NCBI RefSeq assembly: GCF_002157855.1
Contig: NZ_CP020880.1
Span: 1,922,001 to 1,986,000, forward strand
DNA from: Sutcliffiella horikoshii
Lineage (GTDB): Bacteria; Bacillota; Bacilli; Bacillales; Bacillaceae_I
DNA: 64,000 nt
Direction of reading: 5' to 3'
In this document: positions 7,833-16,905 of the stretch, in pieces
Layout: every line of letters begins with the position of its first letter
Numbering within the stretch: the stretch's first letter is position 1
Made by a program: the position numbers and the translations under genes
The notes under the pieces: generated by a model
What the model saw: only the letters and a program-made list of their open reading frames with translations
Database searches by the model: none
What the model was told of the DNA's origin: nothing

Positions 7833-9023
7833 GTGAACTTTTTTGTAACTGGTGAAGCTTCTGCTTCCGTCGGTTCAAGCAAGAAAATGAGTCCAGACGG
7901 TATGAAAAAGTCAGAGCAACTAACCGAAAGTGTGTCGGACAGTTTCCGTTCAATCTTGTCTGAAAGTCTCCTTTCTGCCATGTTGTCCCTTTCTCAGTCT
8001 GATAGTGAGATGGTAGGAGAAGATAATGCCGCAGTGGAGAAATTGATGAAAGAAATGGATGACATCACAACATTGCAGCTTGCTATTCTTAATGAACTAC
8101 AAGAGTGGCAAAACATGCAGACTGATTCAAATGAAAATAAAGAACTACCAGAAGAATATTTCCATTTGTTAGAAGATGTTATGGCGATGATGTCCCTCCT
8201 CTCAAATTTTGACGGCAATATTCAAGGAAAAGTCGATAAAAAGTTAATACAACCATTCACTCAGCTATCAGATAGAGTGATGATATTTATGAAAAGTTAT
8301 ATTACGCCAATGGATGAAAAGTCAGATCTACAAATGTCTACTAAAGAACAGTCAAACATACAGGATCTGTTAAAGGCAATAGATTCCAAGATGGGCAAGG
8401 TAGAACAGATGGTAAGGGCAGCGACCCCAACTTTTCCACCCACATCGGATTCGTCTTCATTGAAAACAGCTTTTATGCCTAGTGAATCCTTACTACAAAA
8501 TGGTCCCGTTACGATGAACTTGTTGCAACAACCAAAACAGACGACCATCCAATGGGTAGTGGATACAACTTCAAATGAGGTTGCACGAGAACAATTGATG
8601 CAAAAGCTTGAAGGTATCTTGTCTAAAACAACTACAAGACTAGTTAACGGTAACCAGTCCATGACCATCCGGTTGGCTCCCGATCATCTTGGAACATTAC
8701 ATATAAAATTACAGGAAACCGAGAACGGTTTAGTCACTAAACTTATTGTTCATTCCAAGTCTGCTGCATCGCTTCTTGAGAGCGGTATTGCCAATTTGAA
8801 ACAAACTCTTGCACAGGCGAATGCGAATATGGATAAGATTGAAATTGTGTTTTTAGATCAAGAGCAAAAGTTCACACAACAGCATAAAGGAACAAATGAA
8901 GAAAATTCCCAAGCAAAGCAATCTTTTAAGCAGAACAAGCAACAAGACGATTCCAATCAAACTTTTGAAGATGTCCTTTTAGAAGAGTTAGAAATAAAAA
9001 TCCCTGAAGGTGAGAGAACATGA
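7833..9023 (+). CDS. fliK: Flagellar hook-length control protein FliK
   Basis: FliK is the secreted ruler that measures the hook and switches the export specificity of FlhB. The N-terminal two thirds is a variable, Ser/Met-rich ruler. The C-terminal Flg_hook domain is clear at about 255-345, with [18 protein letters not shown]. The start is set at GTG 7833, nine bases after AAAGGA; ATG 7824 abuts that sequence and would be poorly initiated. The length is 396 residues. The stop overlaps flgD (ATGA). Confidence 0.93.
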   Translation: MNFFVTGEASASVGSSKKMSPDGMKKSEQLTESVSDSFRSILSESLLSAMLSLSQSDSEMVGEDNAAVEKLMKEMDDITTLQLAILNELQEWQNMQTDSNENKELPEEYFHLLEDVMAMMSLLSNFDGNIQGKVDKKLIQPFTQLSDRVMIFMKSYITPMDEKSDLQMSTKEQSNIQDLLKAIDSKMGKVEQMVRAATPTFPPTSDSSSLKTAFMPSESLLQNGPVTMNLLQQPKQTTIQWVVDTTSNEVAREQLMQKLEGILSKTTTRLVNGNQSMTIRLAPDHLGTLHIKLQETENGLVTKLIVHSKSAASLLESGIANLKQTLAQANANMDKIEIVFLDQEQKFTQQHKGTNEENSQAKQSFKQNKQQDDSNQTFEDVLLEELEIKIPEGERT

Positions 9024-9673
9024 CAAATACTATTTCATCTGATCTTTACATTCAGAACCGTCCGGTGGAAACATCTAATCAGAACAATGTGATGGGAAAA
9101 GACGATTTCCTACGTCTTCTTATTACCCAATTGCAAAACCAGGATCCATTAAACCCAATGGAAGACAGAGAATTTATTGCCCAAATGGCAAATTTCTCTT
9201 CTCTTGAACAAATGGCGAACTTGAATAAAAGCATGGAAGGTTTTATAGACACCCAGAATAAAATGAACGTACTCTCCCTGCAACAATATCTAGGCTCAGA
9301 ACTTACTTGGCAGCACACATATATGGTGGAAGACGAACCATTTGTCGAAATGAAGAACGGTACGGTTACAAGTATCTCCATGCAAGATGGAAAGGCGAGA
9401 CTTATCATGGATGATGGAAGTGAGATCACTGTAGAGCAAATCACAAAAGTGAATCAGTCTGGAGAGATCTCTCAAGGTGGAAATGCCTCCCTACTATCAG
9501 CAAGTCACCTAATTGGAAAAAAGGTTTCCATCACTTTAGGGGAAGAATCCTATGAAAACGTCATGGTTAACTCCGTATTTACCAAGGACGGAAAAATTCA
9601 TCTCACAGTTACAGATGAGCGCTTGTCAGATAAAAAGATACCGCTTAATGCCATCCACCAAATTACACAATAA
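9020..9673 (+). CDS. flgD: Flagellar hook capping protein FlgD
   Basis: FlgD forms the temporary cap under which hook subunits polymerise. The diagnostic N-terminal block [20 protein letters not shown] begins at residue 26, followed by [13 protein letters not shown]. The protein has 217 residues, with a full C-terminal beta-domain after about residue 90 that ends [21 protein letters not shown]. Translation is coupled to fliK through ATGA, and flgE, which it caps, follows after 39 bases. Confidence 0.96.
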   Translation: MTNTISSDLYIQNRPVETSNQNNVMGKDDFLRLLITQLQNQDPLNPMEDREFIAQMANFSSLEQMANLNKSMEGFIDTQNKMNVLSLQQYLGSELTWQHTYMVEDEPFVEMKNGTVTSISMQDGKARLIMDDGSEITVEQITKVNQSGEISQGGNASLLSASHLIGKKVSITLGEESYENVMVNSVFTKDGKIHLTVTDERLSDKKIPLNAIHQITQ

Positions 9674-9712
9674 ATAGTGATAGACCAGAAAGCAAAATGA
9701 GGGGGAAAAAGA

Positions 9713-11194
9713 ATGTTACGTTCCATGTATTCAAGTATCGGAGCACTTAGAAACTTTCAAACAAAACTAGATGTGATTGGTAACAATATTGCAAACGTCA
9801 ATACGTATGGCTTTAAAAAAGGAAGAGCTACTTTTCAAGAGATGATGGTCCAACAATTATCAGGTGCAAGCGGACCTGCAGCAGGAAAAGGTGGAGTTAA
9901 TGCGAAGCAAATTGGACTAGGCTCCATGATTAGTACGATAGATACCATCCAAACTCAAGGGTCACTGCAAACCACTGCAAGACCACTTGATTTAGCCTTA
10001 TCCGGAGATGGATTCTTCGCAGTAGCCTCCATTGCAGATGTTACAAGAGTGAATGTTGATAGTGACACCAACTATGGGGATAACAAGATACTAGGTGGTG
10101 CCGTTAACAATGCGGTAGCGATGAACTATACAAGGTCAGGTAACTTCTACCTTGATAATAATGGATACATCGTAAACTCAAACGGAATGTACATGGTTGG
10201 AGAAACAGGGGAGAAGCGAATTCCAAATGACCAAATCATGGAAGCGTCCAACGCTGCGTTGAATTCTGGGGAGATTTTCTTTGATGAATACAGGGACTTT
10301 AGAAATGACACGAACAAATTCCTAGACCTTTCAATGAAGTTCTTGGAAGCTCAACGAACATTTGAAGATGCTGAAAAAGCGAATCTGGAATCAGGCGGAA
10401 ATGATCCTCAACTTGCAGCAGCGGCGACAGCAGCCGAAACCGCCAGAGATAATGCAGCAACCCAGTTCAATGATTTCAATACGGATATTTATGTGAATCA
10501 AAGAACTGCTTTTACAACTTCAGCCCAAAACATGAACGACGGGATAGACAGTTTTATTGGTGAAACTGGTGAAGTAGCATACAGAATGATTGACCCGGTT
10601 GTCCAAGACCCAACCATCCCGATGCCTACTGCAGCAACAGCCAATGTCAATGACCTTTCAAATCTTGTAAGCTATGCACAATCAGTCAAAACCAGCCTTG
10701 ACACCGCATACAAGACTTTCGAGAATTTCATCGCCAAAGCTGAAATGATCCAACAACCTACATGGACAGATTCATTAAGCGGCAGCCCTGGTCTAATCCA
10801 AATTCCGCCTAATGCAAGAAGCTTCAGTATTTCCGGAGATGGAAAAGTGAACTTTATTGATCAGTTTGGAGATTTAAAAGTTGCAGGTCAGCTAATGTTA
10901 GCTAAATTTCCAAATGATGCTGGTTTAGAAAGAATTGGAGAAAATCTATTCCAACAATCCAACAACTCCGGAACAATGGATAAAAATGGTGATGGAATCC
11001 AGCTTGAGGAAATGTTTAAACCAGGTGACGATGGCGCTGCATCCATTATTTCCGGCACACTTGAAATGTCCAATGTGGACTTATCTGAGGAATTTACGGA
11101 AATGATCACGGCTCAAAGAGGGTTCCAAGCGAACACCAGAATCATCACGACATCAGATGAAATTCTTCAAGAGCTTGTCAATCTGAAGCGATAA
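9713..11194 (+). CDS. flgE: Flagellar hook protein FlgE with large insert
   Basis: FlgE polymerises into the hook. The N-terminal signature NIANVNTYGFKKGRATFQEM and the C-terminal SNVDLSEEFTEMITAQRGFQANTRIITTSDEILQ region (key blocks SNVDL, EFTEMI, AQRGFQ) match the Bacillus hook protein, once called FlgG there. At 493 residues it is nearly twice the about 264 I recall for B. subtilis. The extra sequence runs from about residue 165 to 365, between NSNGMYMVGETGEKRIPND and IPPNARSFSISGDGK. It is Ala/Asn/Asp/Glu-rich and looks helical. The reading frame is intact and both ends are conserved. Confidence 0.95.
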   Translation: MLRSMYSSIGALRNFQTKLDVIGNNIANVNTYGFKKGRATFQEMMVQQLSGASGPAAGKGGVNAKQIGLGSMISTIDTIQTQGSLQTTARPLDLALSGDGFFAVASIADVTRVNVDSDTNYGDNKILGGAVNNAVAMNYTRSGNFYLDNNGYIVNSNGMYMVGETGEKRIPNDQIMEASNAALNSGEIFFDEYRDFRNDTNKFLDLSMKFLEAQRTFEDAEKANLESGGNDPQLAAAATAAETARDNAATQFNDFNTDIYVNQRTAFTTSAQNMNDGIDSFIGETGEVAYRMIDPVVQDPTIPMPTAATANVNDLSNLVSYAQSVKTSLDTAYKTFENFIAKAEMIQQPTWTDSLSGSPGLIQIPPNARSFSISGDGKVNFIDQFGDLKVAGQLMLAKFPNDAGLERIGENLFQQSNNSGTMDKNGDGIQLEEMFKPGDDGAASIISGTLEMSNVDLSEEFTEMITAQRGFQANTRIITTSDEILQELVNLKR

Positions 11195-11205
11195 AGGGGG
11201 AAGGG

Positions 11206-11238
11206 ATGAGTTGGAATAACTTAGCCCGACTAAAATGA
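11206..11238 (+). CDS. 10-codon leader ORF coupled to swrD
   Basis: ATG 11206 starts a ten-codon ORF, MSWNNLARLK, preceded by AAAGGGGGAAGGG, the strongest ribosome binding site in this stretch. Its TGA (11236-11238) overlaps the swrD ATG (11235-11237) as ATGA. swrD has no Shine-Dalgarno sequence of its own, so ribosomes probably reach it by terminating here. Whether the peptide itself does anything is unknown. Confidence 0.5.
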   Translation: MSWNNLARLK

Positions 11239-11453
11239 TAAAGCTAACAAAGCTTAACGGGAAGCCTTTTGCGCTCAATGTCTGGTTGATTGAGCAGGTA
11301 GAGGAAACACCTGATACGATGATTACCTTAAATAATGGTAAAAAGGTGATAGTCAAAGAGAGAATGGAAGAAGTGGTCCTGCATTGCAAAGAGTTCTTCG
11401 CTCACATGCATCATGGAACACATTTGGAGGGTACAAAAGATGTTTCGCAATAA
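11235..11453 (+). CDS. swrD: Flagellar motor power protein SwrD (FlbD family)
   Basis: This 72-residue protein belongs to the FlbD/YlzI family, recognised by the opening MIKLTKLNGKPFALNVWLIE and by TPDTMITLNNGKKVIVKE. In B. subtilis SwrD is needed for full motor torque and swarming; the mechanism is not settled. The start at 11235 is fixed by the family N-terminus but lacks a Shine-Dalgarno sequence, and translation is likely coupled to the short upstream ORF. It overlaps fliL by 14 bases. Confidence 0.92.
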   Translation: MIKLTKLNGKPFALNVWLIEQVEETPDTMITLNNGKKVIVKERMEEVVLHCKEFFAHMHHGTHLEGTKDVSQ

Positions 11454-11871
11454 GTTACTTAATATCATGATCATTATCCTCCTTGGTATTTCACTTATAG
11501 GAGTAATTGCATTGGTTACTGTGGATAAGTTCTATGCGGATGAATCAACTGAAGAGCCCACCATTGATGAAATCATTAAATACTCCATTGATTTCGATGA
11601 AATGACAACGAACCTGCAAAGCGGGGGCTATGTCCGTTTGAAGATGAAAGTCCAAACAGATAGTAAAAAAGCGACGGAAGAACTATTGAAAAGGGATTTT
11701 CAGGTTCAAAACATCGTGATACACCAAATTGCCAGCAAGACTGCTTCTGATTTTGAAGGTGGAAAAGGTCTGACGCAACTGGAAGAGGAAATTCAACAAA
11801 AAATCAATGAAGTGATGCAGGACGGAGAAATCGTGAAAGTCTATACAACCTCCTTTCTCCTTCAAAATTAA
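11440..11871 (+). CDS. fliL: Flagellar basal body-associated protein FliL
   Basis: FliL (143 residues) is a single-pass membrane protein that rings and stabilises the MotAB stators. A transmembrane helix lies at about 8-30 (IMIIILLGISLIGVIALVTV), followed by an extracytoplasmic domain with the stomatin-like FliL fold, seen in GGYVRLKMKVQTDSKKATEELLKR. The start is ATG 11440, seven bases or so after TTGGAGGG; an upstream in-frame ATG precedes that site and is rejected. Confidence 0.94.
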   Translation: MFRNKLLNIMIIILLGISLIGVIALVTVDKFYADESTEEPTIDEIIKYSIDFDEMTTNLQSGGYVRLKMKVQTDSKKATEELLKRDFQVQNIVIHQIASKTASDFEGGKGLTQLEEEIQQKINEVMQDGEIVKVYTTSFLLQN

Positions 11872-11909
11872 TCACCCAAGAGATTCATGTAAATTAGGAG
11901 GTGGTGGAT

Positions 11910-12908
11910 ATGTCGACAGAAGTGATGTCACAAAGTGAAATAGATGCGCTTCTTTCTGCCCTATCGACAGGGGAAATGAACGCCGAGGAGCTAAAAAAGG
12001 AAAATCAGGAGAAAAAGGTTAAAGTATATGACTTTAAAAGGGCACTTCGGTTTTCCAAAGATCAAATCAGAAATTTAACAAGAATTCATGAAAACTTTGC
12101 CAGATTGTTAACGACCTATTTTTCTGCTCAATTGCGAACCTACATACAAATCAGTGTGGCGTCTGTAGATCAGCTGCCTTATGAAGAATTCATTCGTTCT
12201 ATCCCTAAAATGACCATTCTGAATGTATTTGAAGTGGCGCCGCTTGAAGGAAGGGTTGTTCTTGAAATAAACCCAACTATTGCTTATGCGATGCTTGACA
12301 GGCAACTTGGAGGCAAGGGAACGGGCGTTAATAAAGTGGACAGCTTAACAGAAATAGAAACAAAGCTTATGACCACTCTTTTTGAGGGAGCCATTGAGAA
12401 CTTCGGCGAAGCATGGGATACAATAGCGGACATTCAACCATTTCTTTCAGATTTAGAAGTGAATCCGCAGTTTCTGCAATTAGTTTCTCCGAATGAAACA
12501 GTAATAGTAATATCCATGAATATTACGATCGGTGAAGTAACGGGGATGATCAATATATGTATTCCTCATGTAGTGCTAGAGCCAGTTATTCCTAAATTAT
12601 CTGCTCACTATTGGATGGAAGAGAAAAACAAAGTGAGGCAGGATCATGAGATAGCTACTCTAGAAAAAGCGATCAGAGCCACTGCATTAACGGTTACGAC
12701 TGAATTGGGACACTCAGAAATATCTTTTTCAGATCTATTGAACATAACAATTGGTGATGTACTTCCACTACAACAGAAAATAGATGAGCCCATAATTGTC
12801 AAAGTGGACAATAAACCTAGTTTTTATGGACAGGTCGGCCAGGTGAAGAAAAATATGGCCGTACAGATTTTAGAAAAAATCAAGGAGGGATACGAGGATG
12901 ATGAGTGA
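11910..12908 (+). CDS. fliM: Flagellar motor switch protein FliM
   Basis: FliM (332 residues) is the middle C-ring protein and binds phosphorylated CheY. The N-terminal CheY-binding peptide is LSQ-type (MSQSEIDALLSAL). The core contains the conserved YDFKRALRFSKDQIRNLTRIH and NPQFLQLVSPNETVIVIS. The C-terminal SpoA-type domain ends the protein. The start ATG 11910 follows AGGAGGTGG and gives the family's usual MS(T/G)EV opening. Its end overlaps fliY by 11 bases. Confidence 0.97.
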   Translation: MSTEVMSQSEIDALLSALSTGEMNAEELKKENQEKKVKVYDFKRALRFSKDQIRNLTRIHENFARLLTTYFSAQLRTYIQISVASVDQLPYEEFIRSIPKMTILNVFEVAPLEGRVVLEINPTIAYAMLDRQLGGKGTGVNKVDSLTEIETKLMTTLFEGAIENFGEAWDTIADIQPFLSDLEVNPQFLQLVSPNETVIVISMNITIGEVTGMINICIPHVVLEPVIPKLSAHYWMEEKNKVRQDHEIATLEKAIRATALTVTTELGHSEISFSDLLNITIGDVLPLQQKIDEPIIVKVDNKPSFYGQVGQVKKNMAVQILEKIKEGYEDDE

Positions 12909-14130
12909 TGGAATGTTATCTCAAGATGAGATAGATGCGTTGCTTCGAGGTACAGATAGCAACAATGAAGAACCCCTCTTTGTTGATCTTAATATTGAAG
13001 AATATCTATCTACAATGGAGCAGGATGCGCTTGGTGAAATTGGCAATATATCGTTTGGCAGTTCCGCAACCGCTTTATCCACTTTATTGAATCAAAAAGT
13101 TCAAATTACAACACCAAAGGTTACTTTGGTAGAGAAAAGCAGATTGGAAAGTGAATTCCCAGATCCTTATGTAGCAATAAGAGTAAGTTACACAGAAGGG
13201 TTTTCTGGTTCTAACATACTGGTTGTTGAACAAAAGGATGCTGCTATCATTGCAGATCTGATGCTTGGAGGAACAGGGGAGAACCCTCAGAATGAATTTG
13301 ATGAAATTCACTTGAGTGCCGTCCATGAAGCGATGAATCAGATGATGGGTTCTGCCGCTACTTCCATGTCGACTGTGTTCGCAAAAAAGATTGATATTTC
13401 ACCTCCTTCTGTCATGTTGATTGATTTTAAAGCAGGAGATGGGACCAGTGAGATGCCAGAAGATGAACTGTTAATTAAGGTGGCCTTTTCCATTAAGATC
13501 GGCAAATTAATAGATTCATCCATCATGCAAATACTTCCCTATCCATTTGCAAAGAAATTAGTGGAAGAACTCCTGCACCGCGATGACGAAACCAATCAAG
13601 TTTCAGAAGTTATCCAGGAAACAGAAAAACCAACTAGTCAAGCAAATGAATCTTCCTATGAGCAACGGAATCAAGAACAAACAGCTTCCACTGCAGATTA
13701 CTATCAAAGGGAAGAAGAGCGTTCGGTTACAGAAGCTCCTATTAGAGAACATGCATATGCAGGCGGGCATGAAAGGCCTAGCAATCCTGCACCAAGAACG
13801 CAGCAAGCAGTTAATGTACAACCTGCAGTCTTCTCGAGTTTTGAAACAACAACCGTGGAAGAATCTGAACCTAATAACTTAAATATGCTTTTGGATATAC
13901 CTCTACAGGTTACGGTGGAACTAGGAAGAACGAAGCGTTCTGTCAAAGACATCCTTGAATTGTCAACAGGCTCCATTATTGAACTGGATAAGCTTGCAGG
14001 GGAACCGGTGGATATTCTTGTCAATAACAAACTTATCGCGCAAGGTGAAGTGGTAGTGATAGATGAGAGTTTTGGAGTAAGAGTAACAGATATTGTAAGT
14101 CAAACAGATAGAATTAGAAAACTTCGATAG
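12898..14130 (+). CDS. fliY: Flagellar switch and CheY-P phosphatase FliY
   Basis: FliY combines a CheC-like phosphatase region with a C-terminal FliN-like SpoA domain that completes the C-ring. The N-terminus carries the CheY-P-binding LSQDEIDALLRG. Two CheC-type motifs are visible: DALGEIGNISFGSSATALS at about 41 and HEAMNQMMGSAATSM at about 142. A Gln/Glu/Thr-rich linker (about 225-320) joins the FliN domain (DIPLQVTVELGRTKRSVKDIL). The start 12898 lies nine bases after AAGGAGG. At 410 residues it is slightly longer than in B. subtilis because of the linker. Confidence 0.97.
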   Translation: MMSDGMLSQDEIDALLRGTDSNNEEPLFVDLNIEEYLSTMEQDALGEIGNISFGSSATALSTLLNQKVQITTPKVTLVEKSRLESEFPDPYVAIRVSYTEGFSGSNILVVEQKDAAIIADLMLGGTGENPQNEFDEIHLSAVHEAMNQMMGSAATSMSTVFAKKIDISPPSVMLIDFKAGDGTSEMPEDELLIKVAFSIKIGKLIDSSIMQILPYPFAKKLVEELLHRDDETNQVSEVIQETEKPTSQANESSYEQRNQEQTASTADYYQREEERSVTEAPIREHAYAGGHERPSNPAPRTQQAVNVQPAVFSSFETTTVEESEPNNLNMLLDIPLQVTVELGRTKRSVKDILELSTGSIIELDKLAGEPVDILVNNKLIAQGEVVVIDESFGVRVTDIVSQTDRIRKLR

Positions 14131-14148
14131 ATCCTAGGAGGAAATAAC

Positions 14149-14511
14149 ATGAGTAAAAGAATTTTAATTGTGGATGATGCGGCATTTATGAGAATGATGA
14201 TAAAAGATATCCTGACGAAAAACGGCTATGACGTTGTGGGTGAAGCAGCGGATGGCGTGCAAGCGGTGGAAAAATACAAAGAACACCACCCAGACCTAGT
14301 TACTATGGATATCACTATGCCTGAAATGGATGGAATCACTGCCCTTAAAGAAATCAAAGCGATCAATCCAAATGCAAAAGTAATCATGTGTTCTGCAATG
14401 GGGCAACAAGCAATGGTCATTGATGCAATCCAGGCGGGTGCGAAAGACTTCATCGTAAAACCTTTCCAGGCGGATCGAGTGATTGAAGCTATCCACAAAA
14501 CTCTTTCATAG
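14149..14511 (+). CDS. cheY: Chemotaxis response regulator CheY
   Basis: CheY (120 residues) is the diffusible output of chemotaxis. It shows the acid pocket D9-D10, the phospho-acceptor D54 in VTMDITMPEMDG, the switch Ser/Thr in MCSAMGQ, and the conserved Lys in FIVKPF. In Bacillus, CheY-P binding to FliM favours counter-clockwise rotation. It lies next to fliM and fliY, its targets. The start has AGGAGG eight bases upstream. Confidence 0.98.
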   Translation: MSKRILIVDDAAFMRMMIKDILTKNGYDVVGEAADGVQAVEKYKEHHPDLVTMDITMPEMDGITALKEIKAINPNAKVIMCSAMGQQAMVIDAIQAGAKDFIVKPFQADRVIEAIHKTLS

Positions 14512-14522
14512 AGGTGTCTGTT

Positions 14523-15179
14523 TTGTATGCCAACAAGATTTTACGTAGTTTACTAGTGGTGGCTCTTCTATTTTCACTGCCGATGACAGGCTTTGCGGCC
14601 GGTTTAGAAAATAGTGTAAAAAACGAATTAGACAAACAAAAAGCTGATCAAACAGAAGGAGAACTGAACACTCCTTCTGAAGGTGAACAGGATATTTTGG
14701 AGCAAAAGCCGCCATCTGTCTCCTTTTTTGATTTTATTAAAATGATATTCGCTCTGTTATTTGTATTGGCACTGCTCTATGGAGCGTTGAAACTAATCAA
14801 TAGCAGAAACAAGTTAGATAGTGGACGGTCGGTTGAAAACATTGGTGGGACAAACCTCGGAAACAACAAATCTCTTCAACTTGTGAAAGTTGGAAACAGT
14901 GTGTTGGTTGTCGGGGTGGGAGACTCCATCAATCTGCTGAAAGAAATAACAGATGAACAAGAACGTGAACAACTTATTCAGTCTTACAGAGACCGTTCTG
15001 AGAATATGACAATTAATTCCGATAAGTTGTCAAGTATGGTGGAAAAGTTCAAAGGAATAAAGAAAACAAACAGCAAATCAAGCTTTTCCTCTCTTTTACA
15101 AGATCAATTAGGTCAATTATCTAAAGATCGGAAAAAGAAGTTGACTGAAATGGATGATAAAAAGGAGTATGGGCAATGA
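14523..15179 (+). CDS. fliO: Flagellar export gate assembly protein FliO (FliZ)
   Basis: FliO helps FliP assemble into the export gate. The Bacillus form, also called FliZ, has a signal peptide (about 4-27, [21 protein letters not shown]), an acidic spacer, a transmembrane helix (about 73-92, [19 protein letters not shown]) and a cytoplasmic domain with [22 protein letters not shown]. The start is taken as TTG 14523, six bases after AGAGGTG; GTG 14514 lies inside that site. The stop overlaps fliP (ATGA). Confidence 0.9.
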   Translation: MYANKILRSLLVVALLFSLPMTGFAAGLENSVKNELDKQKADQTEGELNTPSEGEQDILEQKPPSVSFFDFIKMIFALLFVLALLYGALKLINSRNKLDSGRSVENIGGTNLGNNKSLQLVKVGNSVLVVGVGDSINLLKEITDEQEREQLIQSYRDRSENMTINSDKLSSMVEKFKGIKKTNSKSSFSSLLQDQLGQLSKDRKKKLTEMDDKKEYGQ

Positions 15180-15841
15180 CGGAATTCATGGGACTATTTA
15201 GCGGGAATGAAGCGTCGACTGTCTCCACATCCGTGCAACTATTATTATTACTGACTGTTTTCTCTTTAGCACCAGCGATACTTATTTTGATGACTAGTTT
15301 TACGAGGATAATTATTGTGTTATCGTTTGTCCGAACATCCCTTGCCACCCAATCAATGCCGCCAAACCAAGTTTTAATAGGCCTTGCATTGTTTTTGACA
15401 TTTTTTATTATGGCACCAACATTTTCACAAGTGAACGATCAGGCTCTTCAGCCTCTTTTCAACGAAGAAATAACGCTTGATGAGGCGTATGAAAAAGCGA
15501 GCATTCCTTTAAAGGAATTCATGAGCAAACATACTAGACAAAAGGACCTGGCATTATTTATCGATTATGCAGGAATGGAAAGACCTGAGAGCATTGAAGA
15601 TATACCGCTTACCGTTCTTGTACCGGCTTTTGCCATCAGTGAATTAAAAACCGCCTTTCAGATTGGCTTTATGATCTTTATTCCCTTCCTAGTCATTGAC
15701 ATGGTTGTCGCAAGTGTTTTGATGAGTATGGGGATGATGATGTTGCCGCCTGTTATGATTTCTTTGCCGTTCAAGATTTTATTGTTCGTCCTTGTGGACG
15801 GTTGGTATTTAATCGTGAAATCTTTATTGCAAACATTTTGA
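15176..15841 (+). CDS. fliP: Flagellar export gate protein FliP
   Basis: FliP forms the pentameric core of the export gate. The 221-residue protein has about four hydrophobic helices. Conserved blocks are [20 protein letters not shown] near residue 40, [17 protein letters not shown], and the C-terminal [16 protein letters not shown] with [16 protein letters not shown]. It is coupled to fliO by ATGA. FliP, FliQ, FliR, FlhB and FlhA are encoded here in a row, the full gate set. Confidence 0.98.
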   Translation: MTEFMGLFSGNEASTVSTSVQLLLLLTVFSLAPAILILMTSFTRIIIVLSFVRTSLATQSMPPNQVLIGLALFLTFFIMAPTFSQVNDQALQPLFNEEITLDEAYEKASIPLKEFMSKHTRQKDLALFIDYAGMERPESIEDIPLTVLVPAFAISELKTAFQIGFMIFIPFLVIDMVVASVLMSMGMMMLPPVMISLPFKILLFVLVDGWYLIVKSLLQTF

Positions 15842-15854
15842 ATGAGGTGTAAAA

Positions 15855-16124
15855 ATGAGCCCGGAATTTGTAATATCTATGGCAGAAAGAGGAGTTTATA
15901 CGATTCTATTAATTAGCGCACCTCTTCTGATATTGGCTTTAGTCGTGGGCTTAATTGTAAGTATCTTTCAAGCAACAACCCAGATCCAAGAGCAAACACT
16001 GGCTTTTATACCGAAAATTGTAGCGGTATTGGTGGGGTTGGTTGTTTTTGGTCCGTGGATGCTGTCCAACATGCTTTCCTATGCTTTGGAAATCTTCAAT
16101 AATATTCACCGGTATGTGAGTTAG
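15855..16124 (+). CDS. fliQ: Flagellar export gate protein FliQ
   Basis: FliQ (89 residues) is the small two-helix gate subunit; four copies wrap the FliP-FliR core. Two hydrophobic hairpins are visible (about 16-38 and 52-74), with the signature SIFQATTQIQEQTLAFIPKI between them. TGAGGTG lies upstream of the ATG. It sits 13 bases after fliP and four before fliR. Confidence 0.97.
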   Translation: MSPEFVISMAERGVYTILLISAPLLILALVVGLIVSIFQATTQIQEQTLAFIPKIVAVLVGLVVFGPWMLSNMLSYALEIFNNIHRYVS

Positions 16125-16128
16125 TCCC

Positions 16129-16905
16129 ATGCTAGAATGGGTGAACTATTTTCCAGCATTTTTATTGGTTTTGACAAGAGTGACGGCATTCTTTGTCACC
16201 CTGCCACTCTTTTCTTATCGGAATGTACCTTCCACTTTTAAAGTGGGTCTCGGATTTTTCTTTGCACTTGTTATGTCCTTTTCGTTGGACCTCCCGATTA
16301 TAGGGATTGATGGGACATATATTTTGTTGGTAATAAAAGAGTTGATGGTAGGGCTTTTGATAGGTCTGGTCGCATATATGGTCTTATCTGCCATTCAAAT
16401 TGCAGGGGGATTCATCGACTTCCAAATGGGATTTGCGATTGCCAATGTCATTGATCCGCAGACAGGCATACAGAGTCCAATCATGGGCCAATTCTTTTAT
16501 ACATTCGCCTTGCTGCTTCTTTTGGCTGTTAACGGGCACCACTTAATGATGGATGGCATCTTTTACAGCTATGAAATGATAGCAGTTACGCAGGCATGGA
16601 TACCACTTGGGGAAGCACAAGTATTTGAGTTTGTGCTCAAAACAATCAACACCATGTTTGTCATAGCGTTGCAACTAGCCATTCCAATAGTCGGTGTACT
16701 ATTTTTAGTGGATGTGGCGCTAGGGATTGTCGCTAGGACAGTGCCGCAGCTTAATGTTTTTGTGGTAGGTCTTCCTTTGAAGATAGGGGTAAGTTTTATT
16801 ACGATCATATTCTCTCTCACCATCCTTTTCACCCTGTTTTATAAGCTTTTTGAACTCATGCTTTATACCATGAGAGGCTTATTGGAATTGCTTGGAGGTA
16901 TCTAG
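16129..16905 (+). CDS. fliR: Flagellar export gate protein FliR
   Basis: FliR (258 residues) completes the helical export gate with FliP and FliQ. It is very hydrophobic, with about six membrane helices. Conserved stretches include AGGFIDFQMGFAIANVIDP and DVALGIVARTVPQLNVFVVG. The start lacks an obvious Shine-Dalgarno sequence and lies four bases after fliQ, so coupling is likely. Its TAG is directly followed by the flhB ATG. Confidence 0.97.
   Translation: MLEWVNYFPAFLLVLTRVTAFFVTLPLFSYRNVPSTFKVGLGFFFALVMSFSLDLPIIGIDGTYILLVIKELMVGLLIGLVAYMVLSAIQIAGGFIDFQMGFAIANVIDPQTGIQSPIMGQFFYTFALLLLLAVNGHHLMMDGIFYSYEMIAVTQAWIPLGEAQVFEFVLKTINTMFVIALQLAIPIVGVLFLVDVALGIVARTVPQLNVFVVGLPLKIGVSFITIIFSLTILFTLFYKLFELMLYTMRGLLELLGGI

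Noticed and set aside
9713-11194. Possibility that flgE is a fusion or frameshift product
   Set aside because: One uninterrupted frame runs through both conserved ends, with no second start, and composition changes gradually. A lineage-specific insert is the simpler reading.
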